Shown: positions 1 through 9,290 of the stretch, piece after piece
Layout: the number at the start of each line of letters is the position of its first letter
Position numbering within the stretch: position 1 is the first letter of the stretch
Assembly: GCA_965248765.1 (NCBI GenBank)
Contig: CBDFKF010000001.1
Location: 1-64,000 of the forward strand
DNA from: CBDFKF01 sp965248765
Lineage (GTDB): Bacteria; Pseudomonadota; Alphaproteobacteria; VGEJ01
DNA length: 64,000 bases
Direction of reading: 5' to 3'
Notes under the pieces: generated by a model
What the model saw: only the letters and a program-made list of their open reading frames with translations
Told to the model about the DNA's origin: nothing
Database searches by the model: none
Translations under genes and position numbers: made by a program

Positions 1-1118
1 CGCCCGATCCGTTCGGCGGCAGCCTCGATTTCCCGGTCGCCGAGATGGGCGTAACGCAGCGTCATGCGGACGTTGGAGTGACCGAGCATCCGTGAGACGA
101 CCGGCACCGGAACGCCATTCATGACCGCGTGGCTCGCATGGGTATGACGGAGGTCGTGAAGGCGGACATCCTCGATACCGGCCTTGCGGCGAACCCGGTA
201 CCACAGTGCGAGATTATCGCTGTACGGCCGATCCGGATTGCGCGGCGACGGGAACACGAAGGGACTTGCGTCTCGCGGTTGCCGTTCAAGGATGCTCTGG
301 GCCTGGCTGTTGAGGGGAACCTTTCTCGCGCCCGTCTTGCTGTCTGCGAGGAAGAGCGCGTCGCGATGGACCTCGGGCCAGCGGAGGCGCAAGATCTCAC
401 CCTTTCGGCATCCGGTGAGCAGAAGAAGGCGAATGATATCCGCCTGCTGCCGATTGTTCTCTCCGGTCTGTGCGTCCAGAACCCGGTGCAGACGACCGAT
501 CTCCTCACGCGACAGGAAGCGGGTAAGCCTGGGCCGGCGGTTGGACCTGATACCCTGGGTCGGGTTCTTCTCGATGTAGCCGCAAGCGACCGCGAAGTTC
601 ATGATCTGCCGAAGCAGCGCCAGGGCATGATTGGCGTTGCCGGGAGCTGTGCGGCTGAAGGCATCGAACCAGCGCGAGAGTTGTGCACCGGTCATACGGT
701 CGAGCTTCTTCGATCCGAATTCTGGCTTGATGCGGCTTGAGAGCAGGTAGTGGACGCTCTTTCTCGTCGACGGCTTGTACCGGTCGAAGTGGGCCTCCTT
801 CCACTCGCCCTCGACGAATTCCCGCAATAGCGGAACTGCGCGCTTCGGCGCTGCCTTGCTGTCCGGCTCGGGGATGGCCTGTCGCGCGAGGCATTCTCTG
901 CGGGCCTCGGCGATCCCCTTCGTCGCGACCGAGCCGAGCGAGACGCGCTTTGATCCGCCTCCGGCATCGAGCAACATGACAAAGGTCCGTGCTCCGGTTG
1001 GCCGTACCCGGACCCCGAGACCCGGGACGCGGCTGTCCCAGACGGTATATTCCCGCTCGCGCGGACGCAGGCGGGCGATGGCGGCGTCGGTGAGGCGCAT
1101 GCGTTTCCTACCCGCCAT
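1..1118 (-). CDS. Tyrosine recombinase/integrase, 3' end outside window
   Basis: The frame is open on the minus strand from an ATG at 1118 to the window edge (372 codons), so the C-terminus is missing. The N-terminus resembles the arm-DNA-binding domain of phage/island integrases. The catalytic set is complete: Arg238 (TGCRKGE), Lys261 (SKTG), His321 and Arg324 (LHDLRH), His347 (LGHSN) and Tyr356 (LRYAH). It should catalyse site-specific strand exchange in the cytoplasm. The start lies 4 bases after the stop of a second integrase read in the same direction, so the two are probably co-transcribed. The att site it uses cannot be identified here. Confidence 0.88.
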   Translation of the reverse strand, partial: MAGRKRMRLTDAAIARLRPREREYTVWDSRVPGLGVRVRPTGARTFVMLLDAGGGSKRVSLGSVATKGIAEARRECLARQAIPEPDSKAAPKRAVPLLREFVEGEWKEAHFDRYKPSTRKSVHYLLSSRIKPEFGSKKLDRMTGAQLSRWFDAFSRTAPGNANHALALLRQIMNFAVACGYIEKNPTQGIRSNRRPRLTRFLSREEIGRLHRVLDAQTGENNRQQADIIRLLLLTGCRKGEILRLRWPEVHRDALFLADSKTGARKVPLNSQAQSILERQPRDASPFVFPSPRNPDRPYSDNLALWYRVRRKAGIEDVRLHDLRHTHASHAVMNGVPVPVVSRMLGHSNVRMTLRYAHLGDREIEAAAERIG

Positions 1119-1121
1119 GGC

Positions 1122-2243
1122 TCAGCGCTCCAGAATGGCGCCGACGGTCTCGGCTGCGTCCACCACCATGGCGTCGTCGGGATGGGTGTATTTGAGCGTG
1201 GTTTCCGCATTGCGGTGCCCGAGCAGCCGGCCGATGACAAGGACGGTCTCGCCCTCCCTCAAGGCGATGCTGGCATGGGTATGGCGAAGATCGTGAAGAC
1301 GGACGTCGTTGAGGTCTGCCTCGGCGCGGATCGCAGACCAGAAAGGGTCCAGCCAACTTCTACCCGACGGCCCTCCGGTCCGGGGCGCCGGGAAGACCCA
1401 CCGGTCGGTTCGCTCGATCCCGTCGAGGACCTTCCGTGCCGGGCCGGATAGCCAGACGGTTCGGGGACCTGTCTTGCTGTCGCGCAGGAAGAGACGGCCT
1501 TCCCGGTAGTCGGACCAGCGCAGCGTCAGGATCTCGCTCTTGCGGCAGCCCGTGAGGAGGAGAAGACGGACGGCTGCGATTTGAAGCGGCTTTCGTTCGG
1601 CGTGTGCAGACAGTGCTGAGGACAGGCGCCGGAGCTCGTCGTCGGACAGGAAGCGCTCCCTCCCTTTCCGGCGATAGCGCCGGATGGCGCGGCAGGGGTT
1701 GGAGCCCTCGGGACGAAGGCCCATCGCTTCCGCCTCCCTCATGATGACGGAGAGCACCGGCATGGAGCGATCGGCCGCGACCGGGGTAGCGCGGAGCGAG
1801 GCGAACCAGTTGCGGACCTCCCGGCTGTCGATGTCGGCAACCGGGCGTCCCGAGAAGCAAGGCAGGATCTGGTTGCGCAGGTAGCCCCGGTTCACCTCGA
1901 GCGTTCGCGCCTTCCAGATCCGCTGGTGGCGTTCGAACACGGTCTCGGCGACGGCCACGAAGAGGGTTTCGCCGGAGTCACGAGGCGCATCCTCTCCCTG
2001 CCGGATCGCTGTCAACATCGTGCCGGCGCGGCGCCGCGCCTCACCGACGCTCATGGAGTTGGCATCCCCGACGATCTTCCAGACGCGCTCGCCGCGATGC
2101 TGGCAGTGGATGAAGAAGCGCTTGCTGCCCGAGGGCAGGACGCGGATGCCGAAGCCGGTGAGCTTGCTGTCGCGGGTGTCGTATGCGGACTTGCGGGGCC
2201 GGAGCGCCCTGACGCGGGCGTCGGTGAGGGTGGTTCTGGACAT
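1122..2243 (-). CDS. Tyrosine recombinase/integrase
   Basis: This 373-residue protein is a phage/island-type tyrosine recombinase. An N-terminal arm-binding region (about residues 5-75) is followed by a SAM-like core-binding domain and a catalytic domain. All catalytic residues are visible: Arg234, Lys257, His317, Arg320, His343 and the nucleophile Tyr352 (LKYTH). It is clearly related to the integrase that follows it but diverged throughout, so the pair is an old tandem rather than a recent duplicate. A strong inverted repeat lies just upstream of its start, and an IS21 remnant begins about 100 bases beyond. Confidence 0.9.
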   Translation of the reverse strand: MSRTTLTDARVRALRPRKSAYDTRDSKLTGFGIRVLPSGSKRFFIHCQHRGERVWKIVGDANSMSVGEARRRAGTMLTAIRQGEDAPRDSGETLFVAVAETVFERHQRIWKARTLEVNRGYLRNQILPCFSGRPVADIDSREVRNWFASLRATPVAADRSMPVLSVIMREAEAMGLRPEGSNPCRAIRRYRRKGRERFLSDDELRRLSSALSAHAERKPLQIAAVRLLLLTGCRKSEILTLRWSDYREGRLFLRDSKTGPRTVWLSGPARKVLDGIERTDRWVFPAPRTGGPSGRSWLDPFWSAIRAEADLNDVRLHDLRHTHASIALREGETVLVIGRLLGHRNAETTLKYTHPDDAMVVDAAETVGAILER

Positions 2244-2262
2244 TCATCTTCTCCCGGTTGCG

Positions 2263-2308
2263 GTTGCAGCCGGGGAACGGAGGGTTGCGGAATCCGTTCC
2301 CCTGCAAC
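2263..2308. repeat. Inverted repeat upstream of the integrase pair
   Basis: Arms at 2263-2280 and 2294-2308 pair almost perfectly: a 9-bp core GGGGAACGG/CCGTTCCCC extended by GTTGCA/TGCAAC with a small bulge, around a 13-base loop. It sits 20 bases before the start of the minus-strand integrase, where an operator, a leader hairpin or a recombinase-binding site would lie. The function is inferred from position only. Confidence 0.5.
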
Positions 2309-2344
2309 AAGAATGAGGAGAAAAAACGACCCTGTTTCAGGGGG

Positions 2345-2981
2345 TTAGAACCGAAGGTGCGCAAGACGGTGTGGCAGGTGTTCGAGGAGGAGCGGCCCTT
2401 CCTGACAGCGTATCGCGGCCCCTTCGACGGCTTCCACGCCACTGAGGTAGCGGTCTCCAAGCTTCGACAACAACCAGTACAGCGTGGCGGCCCGCGCGGT
2501 CGGGCGACCGGTGGACGTGCGGGCCTATGCCGATCGGATCGTCATCCGCCAGGACGGCGAGATCGTAGCCGAGCATCCCCGCAGCTTCGGGCGCGGCCGG
2601 ATCGTCTACGATCCGTGGCACTACGTGCCGATTCTGACGAAGAAGCCCGGCGCGCTGCGCAATGGCGCGCCCTTCAAGGGCTGGCAGTTGCCTAACGCGC
2701 TCGGGCGCCTGCGGACCCGGCTTTCCGCCCGCGACGACGGCGACCGGCAGTTCGTCAAGGTTCTCGCGGCGGTGCTGGAGGCGGTCGAGGCGGCCTGTGC
2801 CGAGGCGCTCGACAGCGGCGCCTGCAGCGCCGACGTCGTGCTCAACATCCTGGCCCGGCGGTGCCAGCCGGCGCCGCCGGCGACCATCCCGACGCCCGAG
2901 GGCCTGCGGCTTCGCCACCGGCCGGTGGCCGACTGTCGGCGCTACGACCGCCTGAGGGGGGCCGGCCATGGAGCGTCATGA
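2345..2981 (+). pseudogene. istA: IS21 transposase IstA, 5'-truncated and frameshifted
   Basis: Only the C-terminal part of an IstA-type DDE transposase is left. One frame reads RKTVWQVFEEERPFLTAY up to AVSK at about 2460. Homology then continues in another frame from FDNNQYSV through YADRIVIRQDG, PWHYVPIL and DVVLNILARR to the stop at 2979-2981. About five codons expected between the two parts are absent, consistent with a small deletion near 2460. The catalytic core is gone. The stop overlaps the istB start by 14 bases, the usual IS21 arrangement. Confidence 0.8.
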
Positions 2982-3696
2982 GGTGCTGGCGATGATGACA
3001 ACGCTGAAGCTCGCGGGGATGCGCGCCGCCTATGACGACATCCTCGCCGACGGGCTCAAGCGCCGTCATCCGGTGCAACAGATCTTCGGCGCTCTGCTGA
3101 GGGCCGAGATCGCCGACAAGACGGCACGCTCGATCAAGTACCAGATGGCGTCCGCCAGGCTGCCGGCGGCCAAGGAGCTGGCCGAGTTCGACTTCGCCGC
3201 CTCGCCGGTCAACGAGCCCCTGATCCGCGACCTCGCAATGGGCGGCCTCCTCGAAGCCAAGCGCAACATCGTGCTGGTCGGCGGCACCGGCACCGGCAAG
3301 ACCCATCTCGCCGTCGCCATCGCGCGGTCCTGCATCCGCAAGGGCGCGCGCGGCCGCTTCTACAACGTCGTCGACCTGGTCAATCTCCTCGAGGCCGAGA
3401 TCCGCTCCGGACGCCAGGGCCGCACCGCGGACCAGCTCACCCGGCGCGACTTCGTCATCCTCGACGAACTCGGCTACCTGCCCTTCGCCCAGGCCGGCGG
3501 GCAGCTGCTCTTCCACCTCATGAGCCGGCTCTACGAGCGCACCTCGATCGTCATCACCACCAACCTCGCCGTCGGCGAATGGCCGTCCGTCTTCGGCGAC
3601 CCCAAGATGACCACAGCCCTGCTCGACCGCCTGACCCATCATTGCGAGGTCATCGAGACCGGAAACGAGAGCTGGCGCTTCAAGAACCGTTCATAG
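2968..3696 (+). CDS. istB: IS21-family helper ATPase IstB
   Basis: This 242-residue protein has the normal length of IstB, the AAA+ ATPase that assists the IstA transposase in target capture. The Walker A motif GGTGTGKTH lies at residues 105-113 and Walker B FVILDELGY at about 162-170, followed by the sensor-type segment IVITTNLAVGEW. The reading frame is intact although its partner istA is broken, so it is probably a relic that could only act in trans with another IS21 copy. Confidence 0.92.
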   Translation: MERHEVLAMMTTLKLAGMRAAYDDILADGLKRRHPVQQIFGALLRAEIADKTARSIKYQMASARLPAAKELAEFDFAASPVNEPLIRDLAMGGLLEAKRNIVLVGGTGTGKTHLAVAIARSCIRKGARGRFYNVVDLVNLLEAEIRSGRQGRTADQLTRRDFVILDELGYLPFAQAGGQLLFHLMSRLYERTSIVITTNLAVGEWPSVFGDPKMTTALLDRLTHHCEVIETGNESWRFKNRS

Positions 3697-3964
3697 TCCG
3701 GCGCCGGCCGTCCCCGCGGCCCGGTTGCCACTCAGGGGGGGCAATATTGCACGCCGATCGGGGGGCAAACTTCAAAGCCGATTGACACCCCAAGCCGTTG
3801 TAGCATCACAGTAATACGGGAAGAGACTACGACCCTATAACACCGTCAGAGTACCGTGAATTACAAATGTAGGGTGCACACCTTAAATACCTGTCCGATT
3901 TTCCGGGGCCACCTCAGCCTACACCGATGCGTCTGGATACGCGGACCTACCGGCACCTCTGAAG

Positions 3965-4504
3965 ATGTGGCTGTACGGTAGCGTTTGGGAGGAGAGGCCG
4001 GGATGGGAGCAGGCGCCCCAGGATCTGATCTGGGTGCGCGCGCCCAATGAGCCCAACGAGATGTCGGCCTGGCTCGCGGCGCTCGTGGCGAGTGGCCCGC
4101 CGCCCGCTGCGCGCGAGCGCGTCGCGCTGAACCGGTGGGACTTCGGCGCGGACCGTGAACTGGTCGAGCAGTTTGTCGCCGAGCCCGCCGAGCCCGGCAA
4201 TTTTGTTAAGGACATGGGGCAGGTCGGCATCGCCCGCTACGACTTGAACAACGACGGCCGCGAGGAACTCTTCATCTACCTCTACCGGTATCTGGGATGC
4301 TCCGGCGCCTGTACGCTTCACATCTTTGAGGGCGCACCCGGCGCGCGGACCAGCATTGCCGCGATGAAGTGGTGGTACAACTGGCTGGATGTCTGGATCG
4401 ATTCGGCGACCGGTTACAAGACCATCTTCGACGGCGACGACGGCCTGCGCTGGACCGGCGCCGACTACGAGTGGTTCTGCTACCGCGGCTGCTCGCACGA
4501 CTAA
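3965..4504 (+). CDS. Hypothetical protein with DxNxDG motif, probably 5'-truncated
   Basis: No family was recognised. The product has a DLNNDGREELFIYLYR stretch, like the Asp-rich loops of EF-hand or FG-GAP proteins, and two Cys pairs near the C-terminus (GCSGAC, CYRGC) that could form disulfides in an exported protein. The 3965 ATG is the first in frame, but coding-like sequence (SGATSAYTDASGYADLPAPL) continues upstream to a stop at 3884 without any ATG, GTG or TTG. The original N-terminus, perhaps with a signal peptide, therefore seems lost. The right end of the IS21 remnant is about 100 bases from that stop. Confidence 0.5.
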   Translation: MWLYGSVWEERPGWEQAPQDLIWVRAPNEPNEMSAWLAALVASGPPPAARERVALNRWDFGADRELVEQFVAEPAEPGNFVKDMGQVGIARYDLNNDGREELFIYLYRYLGCSGACTLHIFEGAPGARTSIAAMKWWYNWLDVWIDSATGYKTIFDGDDGLRWTGADYEWFCYRGCSHD

Positions 4505-4602
4505 ACGCTCCCACACCGACTCATAGGCCCACGGGCAGCGAATGGCCTCGCGCGTTGGCGTCGCCGGCTCGCGCTGTATGATGCGCCCGCCAAACGAGGC
4601 GG

Positions 4603-6939
4603 ATGGGCAAACGGCGGCGGACCGGAACAATGGCAGGCTTCGGAATCGGCCAATCGGCGCAGCGGCGGGAGGACGATCGATTCCTCACCGGGGCCGGGCG
4701 CTATCTCGACGACATCCGCCTGCCGGGTGAGGTCCACGCTTGGGTCCTACGCTCGCCCCACGCCCATGCCGCGCTGCGCCGTATCGACACGGCCGCCGCG
4801 GCGGGGGCGCCCGGGGTGCTCGCGGTGTTGACCGGGGCCGATTATCGGGCGGCCGGCCTCGGGCCGCTCAAGAGTCCGGTGCCGGTCGAGAACAAGGACG
4901 GCACGCCGCGTGCCGATCCGTCGCGCTACCCCCTCCAAGAAGAGCGGGTGCGCTACGTCGGCGACGGCATCGCCATGGTGATCGCCGAGACGCTGGCCCA
5001 GGCGCGCGATGCGGTCGAGTTGATCGAGGTCGACTACGACCCGCTGCCGGCGGTCGCCGATCCCGCCACCGCGGCTGAGGCCGGCCAGGTGCAGATCTGG
5101 GACGAAGCGCCCCGCAACCTGTGCTTCGACTGGCAGGCCGGAGACCAGGCGCGGACCGATGCGGCGTTCGCCGAGGCCGCCCACGTCGTTTCCCTCGATC
5201 TCGTCAACAACCGGGTCTCCGCCAACTCAATGGAGATGCGCGGCGCGATCGGCGCGTTCGCCGACGGTCGCTACACATTCTATGCCTCGACCCAGGGCGC
5301 CCACATGACCCGGGCCGATCTCTGCGACGATGTCTTCGACATCGCCGAGGACGATATGCGGGTGGTGGTGCCCGACGTCGGCGGCGGCTTCGGCATGAAG
5401 GTGTTCCCCTATCCCGAATACCCGCTGGTCCTGTGGGCCGCGCGGACGATCGGGCGGCCGGTGCGGTGGGTGCCGGATCGCTCGGATTCGCTGATCACCG
5501 ATGTGCACGGCCGCGACCATCGCACGCATGCGGCGCTGGCGCTCGACGACAATGGGACCATCCTCGGCATGCGGGTGCGGACGATCGCCAACCTCGGCGC
5601 CTATCTCTCGCGCTTCGCCCCGTTCCTGCCGACGCGGGTAGGTCCGCCACTGCTGACCGGCTCATATACAATCCCGACGATTCACATCGAGGTCCAGGGC
5701 GTTTTCACCAACACGGTGCCGATCGATGCCTATCGCGGCGCCGGACGGCCCGAGGCGAGCTACGTGATCGAGCGCCTGATGGATGCCGCGGCGCGCACCT
5801 TCGGCGTATCGCCCGCGGCGATTCGTCGCCGCAACTACATCACGCCCGAGGCGATGCCGTACCGGACGCCGATCACCTACACCTACGACGGCGGCGATTT
5901 CGACCAAAACTTGCGCGATGGGTTGGCGCTCGCTGATCAGCCCGGCTTCACCGAACGCCGGGCGGCGGCGGCGCGCCGGGGCAAGCGCCGCGGGTTCGGC
6001 TTTGCCACCTACGTCGAGTCGAGCGGAGCCTTCCCCGGCGAGACGGCCGAGGCCACTGTGCGGATCGACGGCGATGGGCAAATCACGCTCCTCTCCGGCA
6101 ACCAGAACATCGGCCAGGGCCAGGAGACGGTGTTCGCCCAGATGGTCGAGGAGTGCCTCGGCATCCCACTCGGCCAGTTGCGCTTCGTCCAGGGTGACAC
6201 CGAGCTGATCGCCCGCGGCACCGCCACCGGCGGCTCGCGCGGCCTGATCTATGGCGGCCATGCGGTGCTGAACGCCGCCGAGACGCTGATCGAGAACGCG
6301 ATGCCGCGTGCCGGCGACCTCCTGGAAGCGGCAGCGGTTGATATCGAGTACGGCGAGGGAGCGTTCCGGGTCGTCGGCACCGATCGCCGTATCGGGCTGT
6401 TCGAGGTTGCCGCGGCCGCTGCGGCCGACGGCGCGGTGCTGGAGGGTGACGGCGCCTTCGCGCCTGAGATGGGCCGGTCCTTCCCCAACGGCTGCCACCT
6501 CGCCGAGGTCGAGGTCGACGAGGAGACCGGCGTGGTCGAGGTCGTTGCCTACGCCGTGGTCGATGATTTCGGCACCATCGTCAATCCGATGCTGGTGCGC
6601 GGCCAGGTCCAAGGCGGCGCTGTGCAGGGCATCGGCCAAGCCCTGATGGAGCAATGCGTGTACGATGATGACGGCCAGCTATTGACGGGCTCGTTCATGG
6701 ACTACTGCATGCCCCGCGCCGATGACGTGCCGGCGATGCCGGTGGTGTTCAACGCGGTGCCCTGCGCCAACAACCCGATCGGCGCCAAGGGCTGCGGCGA
6801 GGCCGGCTGCACCGGATCGATGCCCGCCGTCATCAATGCGGTGATCGATGCGCTGAGCGAGCTCGGCGTCCGGCACATCGATATGCCGGCAACGCCCGAG
6901 CGGGTGTGGCGGGCCATGCGGGCCGCCAGCGCCGGTTAA
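4603..6939 (+). CDS. Molybdenum hydroxylase large subunit (xanthine dehydrogenase/CO dehydrogenase-like)
   Basis: This 778-residue protein is a molybdopterin-binding large subunit of the xanthine oxidase family, which hydroxylates aldehydes, N-heterocycles or similar substrates. Visible motifs are PDVGGGFGMK, AYRGAGR (the form II loop, not the AYxCSFR loop of true CO dehydrogenase), GQGQETVF, and KGCGEAG carrying the probable catalytic Glu. An in-frame ATG at 4630 (MAGFGIGQS) matches the start of the downstream paralogue and may be the true start; 4603 has GAGG just upstream. The paralogue follows 10 bases later. No FAD or 2Fe-2S subunit gene is nearby. Confidence 0.9.
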   Translation: MGKRRRTGTMAGFGIGQSAQRREDDRFLTGAGRYLDDIRLPGEVHAWVLRSPHAHAALRRIDTAAAAGAPGVLAVLTGADYRAAGLGPLKSPVPVENKDGTPRADPSRYPLQEERVRYVGDGIAMVIAETLAQARDAVELIEVDYDPLPAVADPATAAEAGQVQIWDEAPRNLCFDWQAGDQARTDAAFAEAAHVVSLDLVNNRVSANSMEMRGAIGAFADGRYTFYASTQGAHMTRADLCDDVFDIAEDDMRVVVPDVGGGFGMKVFPYPEYPLVLWAARTIGRPVRWVPDRSDSLITDVHGRDHRTHAALALDDNGTILGMRVRTIANLGAYLSRFAPFLPTRVGPPLLTGSYTIPTIHIEVQGVFTNTVPIDAYRGAGRPEASYVIERLMDAAARTFGVSPAAIRRRNYITPEAMPYRTPITYTYDGGDFDQNLRDGLALADQPGFTERRAAAARRGKRRGFGFATYVESSGAFPGETAEATVRIDGDGQITLLSGNQNIGQGQETVFAQMVEECLGIPLGQLRFVQGDTELIARGTATGGSRGLIYGGHAVLNAAETLIENAMPRAGDLLEAAAVDIEYGEGAFRVVGTDRRIGLFEVAAAAAADGAVLEGDGAFAPEMGRSFPNGCHLAEVEVDEETGVVEVVAYAVVDDFGTIVNPMLVRGQVQGGAVQGIGQALMEQCVYDDDGQLLTGSFMDYCMPRADDVPAMPVVFNAVPCANNPIGAKGCGEAGCTGSMPAVINAVIDALSELGVRHIDMPATPERVWRAMRAASAG

Positions 6940-6949
6940 GGGGAACGCG

Positions 6950-9277
6950 ATGGCGAAGTTTGGTATCGGCCAGTCGGTCGGCCGCGTCGAGGACGACCGG
7001 TTCCTCACCGGCCGCGGCCAGTACATCGACGACCTCACCTTGCCGCAGCAAGCCTATGCCTGCCTCGTCCGCACGCCGCACGCGCATGCGCGGATCGAGG
7101 GCATCGACGTGGGTGGGGCGGCGGCGATGCCGGGCGTGCTCGCGGTGCTGACCGGTGCGGACTATCGTGCCGCCGGCCTTCGGCCGATCCCGTGTGCCGC
7201 CGAGATCACCAACAAGGACGGCAGCCAACGCGCCGATCCGCCGCGCTGGCCGCTTGCCGTCGACCGGGTGCGCCACGTCGGTGACGCGGTCGCGCTGGTC
7301 ATCGCCGAGACCGCCCATCGTGCGCGCGATGCCGCTGAGGCCGTGGCGGTCGACTACGCGCCGCTGCCGGCGGTGGCGGGGACGGCGGCGGCGGTCGCCC
7401 CGAGGGCGCCCCAGGTGTGGGACGAGGTCCCTGGCAACCTCGCCTTCGAGTGGCCGTTCGGCGACGAGGCGGCGACCGAGCGGGCCTTCTCGGCCGCCGC
7501 GCACACCGTGCAGATGGAGGTGATCAACAATCGCCTCGTGGTCAATCCGATGGAGACCCGCGGGGCGATCGGCGTCTTCGCGGATGGTCGCTATACCCTC
7601 CATCTCTCCGGCCAGGGCGTTCACCTGGTGCGCGACATCCTCGCCGACGACGTGCTGGGCATCCCACGCGAGGACCTGCGGGTGGTCATTCCCGACGTTG
7701 GCGGCGGCTTCGGTATGAAGTACTTCGTTTATCCGGAGTATGCGTTGGTGCTATGGGCCGCGCGCAGCATCGGCCGGCCGGTCAAGTGGATCGCCGAGCG
7801 CTCGGAGGGCTTCTTGAGCGACGTCCAGGCGCGCGATCACGCTACCCTCGGCGAGCTCGCACTCGATGCCGACGGGCGTCTCCTCGGTATGAGGGTGCGC
7901 GCGATCGCCAACATGGGCGCCTATCTCTCGAACTACGGGCCGTTCATTCCGACCGAGGCGAGCGTGAGGATGCATGCCGGCGTCTACGCGATCCCCGCCA
8001 TCTACTTCGAAGTGCGCGGCGTTTTTACCAACACGGTGCCGGTCGACGCCTATCGCGGCGCCGGCCAGCCCGAGGCAGCCTATGTGCTCGAGCGCTTGAT
8101 CGAGGCGGCGGCGCGCAAGCTCGGCCTGTCGGCCGCCGAGATCCGCCGGCGCAACTACATCGCCGCCGAGGCGATGCCGTACAAGACAGCACTCAACTTC
8201 ACCTACGATTCGGGTGAGTTCGCGGCCAATATGGAGGCGGCGCTCAAAGCGGCCGAGGCCGATGGCTTCGGCGGCCGGCGGGCCGCTGCCGTCGCCGAGG
8301 GCAAGCTGCTGGGCCTGGGCATCGGCCCCTACGTCGAGGCGACCGAAGGCGTGCCCGACGGCGAGGCCCAGGTCGACGTCTCGGGCGATGGGCGGGTCAC
8401 GGTGTTGAGCGGTTGGCAGTCGAGCGGCCAGGCCCACGAGACGGTGTTCGCCCAGGTCGTCGCCGACCGGCTCGGCATCCCGTTCGAAACCGTCGAGGTT
8501 ATCCAGGGCGATTCCGACCGGATCGCAACGGGCCGCGGCACCGGCGGCTCGCGCTCGGTCCTGTTCGCGGCACCGGCGCTCTACGATGCCTCGGCAAAGG
8601 TGATCGAGCAGGGCAAAGAGCTGGCGGGGGATCTCCTCGAGGTCTCGACGGTCGATATCGACTACGGCGAGGGCGAGTTCCGGGTGATCGGCACCGACCG
8701 GCGTGTCGGGCTGTTTGAAGTAGCGGCCGAGGCCCACCGGCGAGGCGGCGAGGGCCTCGGCGCAGCGGGCACCTTCGTACCCGATCAGGCCGGCGCCTAT
8801 CCCAACGCTGGCACCTCCTTCCCCAACGGCTGCCATATTTGCGAGCTGGCGATCGATATCGAGACCGGCGCCGTCGAGCTTCGCCGCTACGTCGCGGTCA
8901 ACGATTTCGGCACGGTCGTCAACCCGATGCTGGTGGCGGGCCAGGTCCATGGCGGCGCCGCGCAGGGAATCGGCCAGGCGCTGTTGGAGGACACGGTCTA
9001 CGACAGCGACGGCCAGTTGCTAGCCGGCTCGTTCATGGACTATTGCCTGCCGCGTGCCGACGACCTGCCGTCGTTCTCGCTCACCTTCAACCAGGTGCCC
9101 TCGCCGGCGCACCCGCTGGGCATCAAAGGCTGTGGCGAGTCCGGTGCGATCGTCGGCCCGGTCGCGGTAATGAACGCCGCGCTCGATGCGCTCTCGGCGA
9201 TCGGCGTCGACGACATCGACATGCCGCTGACTCCAGAGCGGGTGTGGCGGGCGATTCAATCGGCTGAAGCGGCGTAA
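6950..9277 (+). CDS. Molybdenum hydroxylase large subunit, second paralogue
   Basis: This 775-residue protein is collinear with the preceding gene over its whole length. It keeps GGGFGMK, the cofactor-contact segment GQAHETVFAQ and the C-terminal KGCGESG with the catalytic Glu. In the active-site loop it reads AYRGAGQ where the neighbour has AYRGAGR, a change that could alter substrate choice. The start ATG is preceded by GGGGAA. It is expected to need medium (FAD) and small (2Fe-2S) subunits, which are not encoded nearby. The VOC gene begins 13 bases downstream, suggesting one transcript. Confidence 0.9.
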   Translation: MAKFGIGQSVGRVEDDRFLTGRGQYIDDLTLPQQAYACLVRTPHAHARIEGIDVGGAAAMPGVLAVLTGADYRAAGLRPIPCAAEITNKDGSQRADPPRWPLAVDRVRHVGDAVALVIAETAHRARDAAEAVAVDYAPLPAVAGTAAAVAPRAPQVWDEVPGNLAFEWPFGDEAATERAFSAAAHTVQMEVINNRLVVNPMETRGAIGVFADGRYTLHLSGQGVHLVRDILADDVLGIPREDLRVVIPDVGGGFGMKYFVYPEYALVLWAARSIGRPVKWIAERSEGFLSDVQARDHATLGELALDADGRLLGMRVRAIANMGAYLSNYGPFIPTEASVRMHAGVYAIPAIYFEVRGVFTNTVPVDAYRGAGQPEAAYVLERLIEAAARKLGLSAAEIRRRNYIAAEAMPYKTALNFTYDSGEFAANMEAALKAAEADGFGGRRAAAVAEGKLLGLGIGPYVEATEGVPDGEAQVDVSGDGRVTVLSGWQSSGQAHETVFAQVVADRLGIPFETVEVIQGDSDRIATGRGTGGSRSVLFAAPALYDASAKVIEQGKELAGDLLEVSTVDIDYGEGEFRVIGTDRRVGLFEVAAEAHRRGGEGLGAAGTFVPDQAGAYPNAGTSFPNGCHICELAIDIETGAVELRRYVAVNDFGTVVNPMLVAGQVHGGAAQGIGQALLEDTVYDSDGQLLAGSFMDYCLPRADDLPSFSLTFNQVPSPAHPLGIKGCGESGAIVGPVAVMNAALDALSAIGVDDIDMPLTPERVWRAIQSAEAA

Positions 9278-9290
9278 AAAGGAGAAGGAC

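Larger units (their letters stand above)
2345..3787 (+). mobile_element. IS21-family insertion sequence remnant (left part missing)
   Basis: The 3' part of istA, a complete istB and the right terminus remain. The right end is a set of short repeats (GGGGGCAAT, then GGGGGGCAAA) finishing at 3787 with GATTGACA; its reverse complement starts TGTCAATCGGC, as IS21 ends do. No matching left end is visible. Homology starts near 2345, right against the integrase module, so the 5' two-thirds of istA and the left end were lost. The element should be unable to move by itself. Confidence 0.8.

Noticed and set aside
2484..2981. An independent 165-residue gene
   Set aside because: Sequence before and after its start matches the C-terminus of IS21 IstA in two frames, so it is part of a broken transposase rather than a separate gene.
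4603..9277. True CO dehydrogenase (coxL form I)
   Set aside because: Both proteins have AYRGAG(R/Q) instead of the Cys-containing AYxCSFR loop, and coxM/coxS are absent.
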